Shown: positions 33,801 to 42,275, counted from the stretch's first letter. The stretch: 64,000 bases of DNA from an uncultured Bacteroidales bacterium (GCA_902799185.1 CADBZO010000010.1:61988-125987), one strand, 5' to 3'. A program made the numbers and translations. Notes: generated by a model not told the origin, from the letters alone.

Positions 33801-34820
33801 TTAGCGGAGCAAGAAGCCGAAGTTATTCACGTTCTTGAGTGCAATGCCGGTTCCTCGTGCAACGGAGTGCAAGGGGTCGTCTGCTACGTGGAACGGAATG
33901 GTGATCTTGTCCGTGAGACGTTGTGCCAGACCGTGGAGGAGTGCGCCACCTCCGGTGAGGTATATACCGCGTTTGACGATATCGGAGTACAACTCCGGTG
34001 GTGTAGCCTCAAGGGCCTGCAGGATAGCGCCTTCTATCTTCGAGACACTCTTCTCCAGGCAGTGTGCTATCTCCTGGTAGCTGACTGGCACAGACATAGG
34101 CAGTGCGGTCACTTTGTTCGGTCCGATAACCACGAAATCCTCCGGTGCGTCCTCGAGTTCGGGGAGTGCAGATCCCACCTGGATCTTGATACGCTCTGCC
34201 GTCGGTTCGTCGATGCGCAGGTTGTGCATACGTCCCATATACTCGATGATATCCTGGTTGAAGTCGTCCCCGGCGATCTTGATAGACTTGTTGGAGACGA
34301 TTCCACCGAGTGAGATGACAGCAATCTCCGTCGTACCGCCGCCTATATCCACGATCATACATCCGTCGGGGCTCTCTACGTCCACGCCGATACCGATAGC
34401 CGCCGCCATAGGTTCGTATATCATATAAACATCGCGTCCTCCGGCATGCTCGGAGCTGTCACGCACCGCACGTATCTCCACCTCTGTCGATCCCGACGGG
34501 ATACAAACCACCATACGGATGGAAGGGGTGAACAGCCGTGCCTGCTTCGGTATCATCTTGATCATACCGCGGATCATCATCTCGCAAGCGTAGAAATCCG
34601 CGATCACACCGTCGCGGAGCGGGCGCACGGTACGAATCATGCTACCTCCCTTACCGATCATCTGCTGTGCCTTGCGGCCGACGGCCACCATCTTGTTGTC
34701 CGCCATGGAGATAGCAACTACCGACGGCTCATCCACCACGATCTTGTCATCGCACATGATGATCGTGTTCGCCGTTCCCAGATCGATTGCAATCTCTTGT
34801 GTAAAAGAAAAAAGTCCCAT
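33801..34820 (-). CDS. mreB: Rod shape-determining protein MreB
   Basis: This 339-residue actin-like ATPase forms membrane filaments that guide wall synthesis. Motifs: phosphate-1 IDLGTANTIIMCDDKIVVDE, CIPSGSTEVEIRAVRDS, IYEPMAAAIGIGVDVESPDG, phosphate-2 MIVDIGGGTTEIAVISLGGI and adenosine ITGGGALLHGL-like (YLTGGGALLHGLAQRLTD). It heads a long minus-strand cluster. Its leader of about 100 nt has a hairpin and heptamers, and the promoter lies at 34929-34962. Confidence 0.96.
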   Translation of the reverse strand: MGLFSFTQEIAIDLGTANTIIMCDDKIVVDEPSVVAISMADNKMVAVGRKAQQMIGKGGSMIRTVRPLRDGVIADFYACEMMIRGMIKMIPKQARLFTPSIRMVVCIPSGSTEVEIRAVRDSSEHAGGRDVYMIYEPMAAAIGIGVDVESPDGCMIVDIGGGTTEIAVISLGGIVSNKSIKIAGDDFNQDIIEYMGRMHNLRIDEPTAERIKIQVGSALPELEDAPEDFVVIGPNKVTALPMSVPVSYQEIAHCLEKSVSKIEGAILQALEATPPELYSDIVKRGIYLTGGGALLHGLAQRLTDKITIPFHVADDPLHSVARGTGIALKNVNNFGFLLR

Positions 34821-34825
34821 ATGTA

Positions 34826-34905
34826 TATTTATGATTGATGTTTATAATTGGGGTGTCCCGAGGACGGGACAAAAGTGATTGATGATTGATGATTTATAGC
34901 ACACA
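34826..34905 (-). promoter_or_regulatory. mreB leader with hairpin and GATTGAT heptamers
   Basis: TGTCCCG (34854-34860) pairs with CGGGACA (34865-34871) over an AGGA loop. Heptamers of GATTGAT/GATTTAT type flank it (34832-34848 and 34877-34899). The hairpin lies between promoter and start codon. Confidence 0.6.
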
Positions 34906-34928
34906 ATAATGCAATCTATAAAATTTCG

Positions 34929-34962
34929 TGCAAAGGTACAACTTTTTTTTGAATTATGCAAG
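34929..34962 (-). promoter_or_regulatory. Vegetative promoter of the mre cluster
   Basis: On the minus strand CTTGCATAATTC, an A/T tract and GTACCTTTGCACG. It overlaps nothing but sits against the 3' end of the phosphatase gene (stop 34971). Confidence 0.75.
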
Positions 34963-34970
34963 AGAAAAGG

Positions 34971-35444
34971 TCAAAAAGCAGTCATTATTTTGTTCAGAAG
35001 CCCTTTGCAGCCTTTCTCGATGTCTTTGTACGCCCGTTCAAAATCTCCGGTGTACCAAGGGTCTGCCACGTCGCGGTCCTCTCCTGCCCAGTGCATCATC
35101 AGACTCACTTTGTGCCGCTCGGGTGCTCCGGCATCCACCTCCGGCTCAAAGCCTAAGATATACCGCATCCATCGGAGATTGGAGCGGTCCATACAGACGA
35201 TGAAATCGTAATAATCGTAGTCGGCTTTGGTCATCTGCCGGGCTGCACGGTGCGTAAACGGAATACCTTTCTCCTGCATCTTACGCTGTGCAGGCGGGTA
35301 GATGTCGTTGCCGGTTTCTTCGGTGGAGACGGCGGCAGAAGCGATGTCAAAAGCTCCGTTTTCATCGAGGTTTTTGAGTACAAACTCCGCCATCGGGGAG
35401 CGGCATATATTCCCGTGGCAGACAAAGAGAATTTTCTTTTTCAT
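34971..35444 (-). CDS. Low-molecular-weight protein tyrosine phosphatase
   Basis: This 157-residue phosphatase begins MKKKILFVCHGNICRSPMAE, which contains the P-loop CHGNICRS (CX5RS). It has the general acid in VADPWYTGDF and the conserved YDFIVCMDRSNLRW. Such enzymes dephosphorylate tyrosine kinases of capsule synthesis or arsenate-like substrates; no kinase gene is adjacent. The ATG at 35444 overlaps the upstream gene by 4 bp (ATGA). The frame upstream to 35531 belongs to that neighbour. Confidence 0.92.
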   Translation of the reverse strand: MKKKILFVCHGNICRSPMAEFVLKNLDENGAFDIASAAVSTEETGNDIYPPAQRKMQEKGIPFTHRAARQMTKADYDYYDFIVCMDRSNLRWMRYILGFEPEVDAGAPERHKVSLMMHWAGEDRDVADPWYTGDFERAYKDIEKGCKGLLNKIMTAF

Positions 35445-35938
35445 GCGTGTTGGGACTTTAGTTTCTCCCGGATGAGGGCTTGGATGAACGTGTCGAGTTT
35501 GGAGTACTGCTTGCGTTTGAAGGCAGAGCATCCCGGATCGAGTTTCTTCTCGAAGGGAGCTTCCGGGTCGGGCTTTTTGAACTGGGCATAGAAACGTGTG
35601 CGGTAGTTTTCCAGTTGCGAGCGGAGTCCGTCTATACGAGCCCGTTCCTCCGGCGTCATGGCAGCGAGTTCATCCGCCGTGTAACGCTCTGAGCGGATGA
35701 TGTCCGTCGCCATACGGCTCACTTCTCCGAAAGCGCGCATGTTCGTGAGTTCGGCTCCCTGCGGCGGTGTCTTGTCAAAATTGCGCGGGGAAGCGACTTT
35801 GTAGGCTTCCTGTACGCCTACTTTGAGTACAGCTCCGTTGGGGGCGCGGTACTTTTTCTGCCGCATGACGACAGTGCCGTTTTTTTCCAATTTTCCGTGC
35901 ATCTCGGCGACGGGTGCATAAAGTGTGACTTGTGACAT
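35441..35938 (-). CDS. Unrecognised conserved-looking protein upstream of the tyrosine phosphatase
   Basis: I do not recognise this 165-residue protein. It starts MSQVTLYAPVAEMHGKLEK, continues RQKKYRAPNGAVLKVGVQEA, and has a charged helical middle (MATDIIRSERYTADELAAMT, PEERARIDGLRSQLENYRTR). It ends in a lysine-rich helix (LDTFIQALIREKLKSQHA). It has no signal peptide, membrane helix or cysteine pair. Its stop overlaps the phosphatase start by 4 bp, so the two are translationally coupled. A promoter at 36213-36249 would give a leader of about 270 nt. The ATG at 35938 is chosen over 35986. Confidence 0.7.
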   Translation of the reverse strand: MSQVTLYAPVAEMHGKLEKNGTVVMRQKKYRAPNGAVLKVGVQEAYKVASPRNFDKTPPQGAELTNMRAFGEVSRMATDIIRSERYTADELAAMTPEERARIDGLRSQLENYRTRFYAQFKKPDPEAPFEKKLDPGCSAFKRKQYSKLDTFIQALIREKLKSQHA

Positions 35939-36212
35939 AGTTTGGTATGTTTTTTGTAGTGTAATTATTGTTCCTGATCCGTCCAACCGGCGGATACTAT
36001 TTTCCCTTTTTTCTTATTGTTACCCTATAGTAATAACGTGGTAATGACGCGCTAATCACGCCGTTATCACGCGCTAATCACGCGCTTTTGGAGTTATCCG
36101 AGTGTTATAAAACCCCGTGGCGGGGTCGATACAGAGTGCAAGTAGTGCGTCCATTGCACGGCGCGGGTAGGCGTGGGGGGGAGGGGCGGGTATTGCGCAA
36201 TCCCTAAAAGCG
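35939..36212 (-). promoter_or_regulatory. Long leader with 11-bp repeats and hairpin
   Basis: This transcribed gap holds five 11-bp repeats (TAATCACGCGC type, 36031-36085), a hairpin ACCCCG-TGG-CGGGGT (36112-36126) and a G-rich run near 36170-36190. No coding frame is credible. Confidence 0.5.
36031..36085. repeat. Five 11-bp tandem repeats
   Basis: TAATAACGTGG, TAATGACGCGC, TAATCACGCCG, TTATCACGCGC and TAATCACGCGC follow without gaps. Confidence 0.85.
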
Positions 36213-36249
36213 GGTGCAAAGGTACGAAAAAAAATTTGAATATGCAAAT
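36213..36249 (-). promoter_or_regulatory. Vegetative promoter for the unknown protein/phosphatase pair
   Basis: On the minus strand ATTTGCATATTC, an A/T tract and GTACCTTTGCACC. Confidence 0.7.
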
Positions 36250-36359
36250 TCCGGAGGTGGTTTATGTTAAAAAAAGGTTTGCCGTGAGCGGCGGGTGGGG
36301 CGGCAGAACGGATGGAAGAGGCGCTCGCTGAGCGATGGGCTTCGGAGGGATGGAAAGAG

Positions 36360-36602
36360 CAGTGGAAGGGCGAAAGGAAGAACAGGACGGCAAAGCCGTG
36401 TCCAAATCAAATTTGGACGTAATGGACGAAGGAAGGAGCCCGATGGAAGGGTGAAAGGAAGAACAGGACGGCAAAGCCGTGTCCAAATATAATTTGGACG
36501 TAATGGACGAAGGAAGGAGCCCGATGGAAGGGTGAAAGGAAGAACAGGACGGCAAAGCCGTGTCCAAATCAAATTTGGACGCAATGGACGAAGGAAGGAT
36601 TA
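36360..36602. repeat. 81-bp tandem repeats, three copies, each with two hairpins
   Basis: The phase marker AACAGGACGGC occurs at 36381, 36462 and 36543. Each unit contains ACGGC-AAA-GCCGT and GTCCAAAT-(2-3 nt)-ATTTGGAC. The loop of the second hairpin differs between copies while the stem is unchanged. Because 81 is divisible by 3, long open frames cross the array on both strands; they look artefactual. Confidence 0.9.
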
Positions 36603-36607
36603 TCACA

Positions 36608-36640
36608 ATAAACGCGGGACTTGTTGGTCTCGCGTTTATG
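36608..36640. terminator. Hairpin downstream of the second BspA-like gene
   Basis: AAACGCGGGAC pairs with GTCTCGCGTTT around a short loop. It lies 45 bp past the stop of the minus-strand gene. Confidence 0.6.
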
Positions 36641-36650
36641 TTTATATAAG

Positions 36651-36696
36651 GTTAGACGATATTACTTTACCTCGTTAGACGATATTACTTTACCTC
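36651..36696. repeat. 23-bp tandem duplication across the stop codon of the second BspA-like gene
   Basis: Two exact copies of a 23-bp unit (36651-36673, 36674-36696) repeat the last codons (GAGGTAAAG) and stop TAA of the gene plus 11 bases. A separate exact 24-bp duplication (36760-36783, 36784-36807) lies in the coding region and duplicates EDELQPAK. Confidence 0.85.
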
Positions 36697-38676
36697 TTGA
36701 CCGGTGAGGGTGTAGGCCTTGTTGTGACGGAGGAGGATGATTTGTCCGTTGCGGAACACTTTAGCGGGTTGTAGTTCGTCCTCTTTAGCGGGTTGTAGTT
36801 CGTCCTCTTGCAGATTCTCTACTCCGGCGGCATGGATGATATCCGAATAAGAGGGGATTACCGGCGGAGTAGGGATGACTTCATTGCCGTCAAAGCGCAG
36901 TTCGCCGTCATAGCCGGTAGTGGCAAACTCGCCGACATAGACGTGCAAGGGTGTGCCTTCTTCGTTCAGCACCGAGAGGATATAGGTATAGCGCGAGGCG
37001 GATTCCAGTCCGGTGACTTTGAACGAGAGTGCCGAGGGGAGTTCATTGGTCATAGGGGCATTTGCCGTTCGGGCATTTCTTGAGGCGGGAGCATTGAAGT
37101 TGATGCCGAGAAGCTGGCCTCGTGCACCGAGGGTCAGTTTGCAGAAGACGACTCCATCCTTATATATATCTATCTGATAGGAGTGTGCGGCGGAGTCGGT
37201 AGGCCAGGTGAAGTCTGCTGTCGTTTCCGCCGGATCGACGGTGACGGATTTTTGCACGATGTCTTCCTTATCCAAAGCCACAATACGGAAGCGGGACCAG
37301 TATTGCGCAGCCTTGTATGCCGCTACGCTGCCGGCAAGCACATGTACGACTGCCGTATCCGGCACGCCGCCAAACGTAGCATCATAGATGAGCGGCGGCT
37401 GGGCGGCATAACAGGTGATGTCCTTCACCAGCGAGTCGCCCAAGAAACAGTCCTGGCCCAAGATAGACATGTTCTTGCCGATGACAAGGGTTTCCAGATC
37501 GTTCCAGTTGGCAAAAGTACTCATGCCCGTTGCTACCAACCGGTCGTTCAGGACCAGGTGTTTCGGGCTGGTGGTCAGGTTCAGTTGGTTGAACACGCCG
37601 TCGCCTAACACATTGAGCGAAGTAGGAAAAACCACCGTATCCAACGGACAATTACTGAACGCATTATTGCCGATATTCGTCACGGAGTTCGGTATCGTCA
37701 CTCTCCTCAAGGCACAACCGCTGAAGGCTTTCTGCGGAATGACCGTTAGACCGGCAGGCAGTTTGACAGAGTCCAATGCCAAGCATTGGTTGCATAATTG
37801 CTCCGGAAGTTCCTTGAGCGAAGAAGGGAGCACCAGCTGCTTGAGTTTCTTGCTGTTAGCGAAAGCGCCGGCACCTATGCGGGTTACCGATTCGGGGATG
37901 TTGATCTTCTGCAGACGGTTGCAGTTGGCAAAAGCCTCTGCTCCGATCTCCTTCACCGTTTCGGGCAGGCGGATCGAGTCGTTGTACATATATTTACAGA
38001 GGCTGTTCGGGATATATTCCACGGAGTCTCCGAAGATAATATAGCTGAAATGGCACTCTCCCGGTACATCGGATGCGTACTTAACAAAATCATCCGCGTG
38101 AATGGCTTCCCACACCATCACTTTGGAGGCATTGTTGTAATTCTCCGAGCCGAACGCATCCCATCCCATGGTCTTGAAGGTCTTGGGGAAGAAGACGGTG
38201 TCACCAAGCGCGGTACAGTTATAGAACGCCATAACACCGATGGATTCGAGACAATCCGACCATCTGACCTTCCGAAGCGCGGTGCAATAGAGGAATGTTT
38301 GGTCGCTGATGGATTTGATGCCTTTTCCCAAATCGGCAGTAGTCAGTTTGGTACATTCCTGAAAGGCATAAGCACCGACGGTGGTCACACTGTCCGGCAA
38401 GACAACCGATTGGAGGTTATAACACCCGTGAAAGGCATTGGCGCAGATAGATGTCAGTCCTTCCGGAAAGGAAATGGTTTTCACATACTCCCTCTTGGGA
38501 TAGTTGCTCAACTCGTCCGAGGTCATGGCGCCGCGACCTTCGATCACCAGATGTCCCGTACCCGAATCCAGGGTATAGGTCAACTCCGGACCACAGGTGC
38601 CGGTATAGACCGTTGCATAACTCTTGCCGGCGATGAGAGCCAGGCAGCTCGCAAATAAGAAAAATCGTTTTTTCAT
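36685..38676 (-). CDS. BspA-like leucine-rich repeat protein with shared C-terminal tail
   Basis: This 663-residue exported protein has a signal peptide (MKKRFFLFASCLALIAGKSYA), LRR_5 repeats from about 40 to 460 (ICANAFHGCYNLQSVVLPDS type), an FN3-like domain near 480-610 (TADFTWPTDSAAHSYQIDIY) and the tail GQIILLRHNKAYTLTGQEVK. The repeated LRRs are more diverged than in the 1705-residue protein. The last 30 residues contain a recent 8-residue duplication. It is probably a surface adhesin. ATG 38676 is used; the frame extends to 38739 through the promoter region. Confidence 0.88.
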   Translation of the reverse strand: MKKRFFLFASCLALIAGKSYATVYTGTCGPELTYTLDSGTGHLVIEGRGAMTSDELSNYPKREYVKTISFPEGLTSICANAFHGCYNLQSVVLPDSVTTVGAYAFQECTKLTTADLGKGIKSISDQTFLYCTALRKVRWSDCLESIGVMAFYNCTALGDTVFFPKTFKTMGWDAFGSENYNNASKVMVWEAIHADDFVKYASDVPGECHFSYIIFGDSVEYIPNSLCKYMYNDSIRLPETVKEIGAEAFANCNRLQKINIPESVTRIGAGAFANSKKLKQLVLPSSLKELPEQLCNQCLALDSVKLPAGLTVIPQKAFSGCALRRVTIPNSVTNIGNNAFSNCPLDTVVFPTSLNVLGDGVFNQLNLTTSPKHLVLNDRLVATGMSTFANWNDLETLVIGKNMSILGQDCFLGDSLVKDITCYAAQPPLIYDATFGGVPDTAVVHVLAGSVAAYKAAQYWSRFRIVALDKEDIVQKSVTVDPAETTADFTWPTDSAAHSYQIDIYKDGVVFCKLTLGARGQLLGINFNAPASRNARTANAPMTNELPSALSFKVTGLESASRYTYILSVLNEEGTPLHVYVGEFATTGYDGELRFDGNEVIPTPPVIPSYSDIIHAAGVENLQEDELQPAKEDELQPAKVFRNGQIILLRHNKAYTLTGQEVK

Positions 38677-38732
38677 ATGGGTTATATTTTTCAGTTTTTG
38701 TATTGTAGGCTTATTGCCAAACCGGCAAACCC

Positions 38733-38769
38733 GGTGCAAAGTTACTATTATTTTTCGATATATGCAAAT
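38733..38769 (-). promoter_or_regulatory. Vegetative promoter of the second BspA-like gene, inside the end of the upstream gene
   Basis: On the minus strand ATTTGCATATATCG, an A/T tract and GTAACTTTGCACC. The promoter overlaps the last codons and stop (38748-38750) of the upstream membrane-protein gene. Confidence 0.7.
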
Positions 38770-39710
38770 TGATTATAAGTTGTGCCGAAACAATGGCATT
38801 TTTGGGCTTTCTGTTTCCGTGCCGAGTAGGGTGCTATGCGATAGGCTATCTTGACGCCGATGGCAAAGGGTCTGCGGGAGGTGACGAGGCGTTTGTCTTG
38901 GCGGTAGGCAGAGACGACGGGCGTCATAATCCGATGGAGCGGAAAGCCGTCCCGTGTGTCGGAGAGCATGAGGAGCGAACCCCGGTCAGAGGGCGTGTCC
39001 CGAATGGAGGTGAAGGAATAGTCGCAATAGAGTCCGACGGAGAGGTAGGATTTCGTGCGGCGGGATGTGTACAGGTGCATGTCGTAGCTGAGTTCGGCGG
39101 AGAGTCCGTATTGAACTTCAAGGCGGGTCTGTACACCCTCTTGCGTCTCTGCGAATGAAGGGGAAGCGGCGAGCGGATAGGAGTGATAGACGCGGTTGTC
39201 CTGAAGGGCGTAATAGACGGACAGTGCGGCATTTTCGGCCGTCTCATGCCATGAGGTATGGAACGGGAATACGATCTCAGGTCCTATATAGAGGTTGATA
39301 TGAGACCATGAGAACGCCAGTTGCAGCGGGATGCCGACGGACCAGACGGTATGGTTCTCGCGCAAGAGTCCGATGGAGTAATCCACCTGCATGGGGTCGC
39401 CCTCTATGTCTATGACGGTGTAGGTGTCTGTATAACCGGCCTTACGGAACCCTGCCCGGTGGCAGTCTATCGTGGCACCCAGACGTACTCCGATTACCTG
39501 GGGCGAGTGGTAAGTATAGCTGGCCAGTAGTCCGGCGTGCATATCCGGCGCAGACGAGACATAGGTGCAACGGGCTTGGTATCCGGCGAGGCCTGCCCGC
39601 CCTCCGAGTTCGAACAGGTGCTCCGCAAAGGAAGGAAGAAAATGAAAGATGAGAGGAAGAAGGAACATCATCTTCATTGCAATATGTTTTATATAATGGG
39701 TGTTTTTCAT
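38748..39710 (-). CDS. Predicted outer-membrane beta-barrel protein
   Basis: This 320-residue protein has a signal peptide (residues 1-29, FHFLPSFA). Alternating amphipathic strands follow with frequent aromatic residues (AGLLASYTYHSPQVIGVRLG, SYLSVGLYCDYSFTSI), ending near RPFAIGVKIAYRIAP, then a short basic tail. This is typical of Bacteroidota 8- to 12-strand outer-membrane barrels, sometimes annotated PorT-like, but no family motif is decisive. It overlaps the upstream large secreted-protein gene by 4 bp (ATGA), suggesting the two work together at the surface. Confidence 0.65.
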   Translation of the reverse strand: MKNTHYIKHIAMKMMFLLPLIFHFLPSFAEHLFELGGRAGLAGYQARCTYVSSAPDMHAGLLASYTYHSPQVIGVRLGATIDCHRAGFRKAGYTDTYTVIDIEGDPMQVDYSIGLLRENHTVWSVGIPLQLAFSWSHINLYIGPEIVFPFHTSWHETAENAALSVYYALQDNRVYHSYPLAASPSFAETQEGVQTRLEVQYGLSAELSYDMHLYTSRRTKSYLSVGLYCDYSFTSIRDTPSDRGSLLMLSDTRDGFPLHRIMTPVVSAYRQDKRLVTSRRPFAIGVKIAYRIAPYSARKQKAQKCHCFGTTYNQFAYIEK

Positions 39711-42190
39711 GGGATCATTCTTTTTTCAGTCCATATAGTGCCGCCTTTCTCAAAACGATAAAGGTAAATGCCATGGGTGATTTGGTCTTCACGGACTTCT
39801 GCACCATGGCTGTCATAGATATGTACGCGGGCAGGTATTTCTTCGATGGAATCGGATATTTCTACTATGTTGGACCAGATGATCTGTTCCCCGTCCAGCG
39901 TGACGCGCAGCTGGAAGCGTCCGTGCAGCTCGTTCTGCTCGGCATAGTCATCTTCCGTAGCGCCCGGAACAGGGGAGTCGTTCTTGTACCATAGGAAGGC
40001 CTTGGCCGTCCGTCCCGGAAACAACCGTCGTAGCGCCATATTGTCACAGAGCAGTTGCCAGTTGTATTTGTTCACGATGATAGGATACAGCCGCTCGCAA
40101 TGGAAGGTATCTACTTTGTAGATATGCAGCATACTGTCGCAGCCGCGGGGGCTGAGTTCCATCACTTCGAGCACCGAGGGATCGTCGAACACCAAGCCAT
40201 TCCAAATGAAGGGCAAGAGCGTGTCGCAGACGATGGTGTCCTTCGGCGCGTACTGCAAATCGTAGCAGCAGATTTCCGTAGCGAGTTTCCATGTTGTCTC
40301 CAGGCTATTGCAGCCGCGGCGGTCTTGAAGCATTGTTTTTTGCTCACCCGGCGCTGTAAAAAGCAATCCCCTCCACGTGAAGGGCATGAGTGTGTCGCAG
40401 ACGGTGGTGTCTTTCTCGGCGAACTGCAGGTCATAACAGCATATCTCATTATGCAGCGTGTAAGTGGTTTCCAGACTGTCGCATCCTTTCGCGCTCTTAT
40501 AAAGGATGGAGAACGAGCGGGGTTCGGTCAGCAGGGTGTCATGCCAAAGGAATGGCATGAGGGTGTCGCAGACGGTGGTATCGACTTCGGCGAACTGCAG
40601 GTCGGGGCAACAGATTTCTGTTTGCAAGTTGTATGTCACGAGCACGCTGTCGCAGCCGTACTTATTATGATAAAGGATGGAGAACGAGCGGGGTTCGGTC
40701 AGCAGGGTGTCATGCCATAGGAAGGGCATGAGTGTGTCGCAAACGATGGTGTCCACTTCGGCGAACTGCAGTTCCGGGCAAGGGGGCGTACAGTCCTTCA
40801 CGATGAGATGGAATGGTTCACTCATGGCGCGGCAGTGGCGTTCCGTCTCTACATCCACACCTTCGGAAGTGACGCAAAGGCGGTACCAACCCGTGTCGGA
40901 CAGTTTGACGGAATCGAAAGACAGTTCCTCTCCCAAGGTGACATTGGTCCAGCCATCGCTGTTAAACGGCAGACTGTCCGTGGCATACTGCCAGAGGTAG
41001 TTATAAGGTGCTTTGAAACCTCCATCCGCAGTCACATTCGCCTCGAAAACATACGATGAATCCATACAAATCTCATGCTCCGAAAGGATGGACACTTCGG
41101 GTTTGCAGAGACGTATCTCGATATCATCCATGGCAAAGTCATTACCGGTGCCTGCGTCTTCATCATTGAAGATAGTGAGTCGCAGCAGACTCACTCCTTC
41201 GGGCACGTGGAACGAAGCTCCGACCAGGTGCCACGGAGCAGACATTGTTAGCGGTAAACCTATTTTTCTATAATCCGAAGGAGCCGGATTTATGGCTCCG
41301 GATGACTGTTCCAGAATCGTATCGCCTGTTATGTCATCCTGGATAAGGAACCGCACTTTGGGGCGGGCGAAATTATGACCGGGTTCCAAGACATTCGCTA
41401 CGTAGGCGGAGAAAGAGAGATCCAACTCATGGCAGACCGGAAAGGTGGTGGTGTAGAAAGCGTCATTTCCTCCGATTCCATCGACCTCCATGAGGTAACC
41501 TCGCGAGTAATCGTTCGGGTAAGTATGGTCATCCTGGATGAACCATTGTGAATTTAAATCAGCGGTAGTACTGGTCTGCAAGTTATTCTGCAAGCCGTGT
41601 TTGGCTACTATAAAATAGCCGCTGGCAGCCCGTGTCATGACGTCGAACCGCTGCCGGTACCGGCTACTCATGGTGGTCATGCGTTCCTGGCTTGTTACGG
41701 GGTCTGCCGGGTCATTGCCACCGAAATCCTCCCGGAAGAGCAATGTTCCCTGCGGACATACATTCTCGGATATCTCGTCCGGCCAGGGATTTCTGAAAGG
41801 CGTACAGCCTCCTTCTGTCTTCTCCATATAAACAGGTGCAGAGGTTATCCATCGGTCCGGTTGATCAGTTTCTCCTATACGCGCCGCCGAGACACGATAC
41901 CATCCCTCCTGCAGGTTTACAGGACGTTGGGTGTAACCCCATGTTGCACTATTAGTGGATGAAAGACGCGTCCATGCTACGCCGTCGGATGAATACTCAA
42001 AAATATAGGTATTTCCTGTTCCAAACGAACCGTCATCTTCAAAACTGATCAGGAAAGAGATAAAAGGGTTTGCGGAACAGAGTGCATCGGCGGTAGGTTG
42101 AATAGAAATATACGGCTCAGCGTACAAAGGGTTGCAAATAGCGCCCCCAATGCACAAAAATACAAGAATATGAAATTTTAATTTGCACAT
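39707..42190 (-). CDS. Large secreted repeat protein with type IX-like C-terminal domain
   Basis: This 827-residue protein has a signal peptide (cleavage near NPLYAEP) and an Ig-like N-terminal part. A jelly-roll-like domain follows near 135-370 (DFGGNDPADPVTSQERMTTM...FAMDDIEIRLC), then another Ig-like domain. Four tandem repeats of about 56 residues lie at 467-690 (DLQFAEVDTTVCDTLMPFLW...GCDSLETTY), each with conserved cysteines. The end VHIYDSHGAEVREDQ then THGIYLYRFEKGGTIWTEKR resembles the type A sorting domain of type IX secretion. Function beyond surface exposure is unknown. The ATG at 42190 lies inside the -33 region of the divergent gene's promoter. Confidence 0.8.
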   Translation of the reverse strand: MCKLKFHILVFLCIGGAICNPLYAEPYISIQPTADALCSANPFISFLISFEDDGSFGTGNTYIFEYSSDGVAWTRLSSTNSATWGYTQRPVNLQEGWYRVSAARIGETDQPDRWITSAPVYMEKTEGGCTPFRNPWPDEISENVCPQGTLLFREDFGGNDPADPVTSQERMTTMSSRYRQRFDVMTRAASGYFIVAKHGLQNNLQTSTTADLNSQWFIQDDHTYPNDYSRGYLMEVDGIGGNDAFYTTTFPVCHELDLSFSAYVANVLEPGHNFARPKVRFLIQDDITGDTILEQSSGAINPAPSDYRKIGLPLTMSAPWHLVGASFHVPEGVSLLRLTIFNDEDAGTGNDFAMDDIEIRLCKPEVSILSEHEICMDSSYVFEANVTADGGFKAPYNYLWQYATDSLPFNSDGWTNVTLGEELSFDSVKLSDTGWYRLCVTSEGVDVETERHCRAMSEPFHLIVKDCTPPCPELQFAEVDTIVCDTLMPFLWHDTLLTEPRSFSILYHNKYGCDSVLVTYNLQTEICCPDLQFAEVDTTVCDTLMPFLWHDTLLTEPRSFSILYKSAKGCDSLETTYTLHNEICCYDLQFAEKDTTVCDTLMPFTWRGLLFTAPGEQKTMLQDRRGCNSLETTWKLATEICCYDLQYAPKDTIVCDTLLPFIWNGLVFDDPSVLEVMELSPRGCDSMLHIYKVDTFHCERLYPIIVNKYNWQLLCDNMALRRLFPGRTAKAFLWYKNDSPVPGATEDDYAEQNELHGRFQLRVTLDGEQIIWSNIVEISDSIEEIPARVHIYDSHGAEVREDQITHGIYLYRFEKGGTIWTEKRMIP

Positions 42191-42218
42191 ATGAATTTTT
42201 TATGCTAATTTTGCAGCG
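42183..42218 (+). promoter_or_regulatory. Vegetative promoter of the TPR/HTH regulator gene
   Basis: TTTGCACATATG, A/T spacer and GCTAATTTTGCAGC. The predicted start near 42220 gives a leader of about 120 nt. Confidence 0.7.
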
Positions 42219-42232
42219 TGAAACGTGTTTCA
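42219..42232. promoter_or_regulatory. Candidate operator between two facing promoters
   Basis: The inverted repeat TGAAAC-GT-GTTTCA lies between the start sites predicted for the plus promoter (about 42220) and minus promoter (about 42236). Confidence 0.5.
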
Positions 42233-42237
42233 AAATC

Positions 42238-42275
42238 CGATGCAAAGGTACTGCTTTTTTCCGAGATATGCAAAT
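42238..42275 (-). promoter_or_regulatory. Vegetative promoter of the large secreted protein/OMP operon
   Basis: On the minus strand ATTTGCATATCTCGG, spacer and GTACCTTTGCATC. The start is near 42236, about 46 nt before the ATG. Confidence 0.75.

Noticed and set aside
36262-36606. Repeat-rich frames over the 81-bp array on both strands
   Set aside because: They exist because 81 is a multiple of three; there is no start context and the composition is not protein-like.
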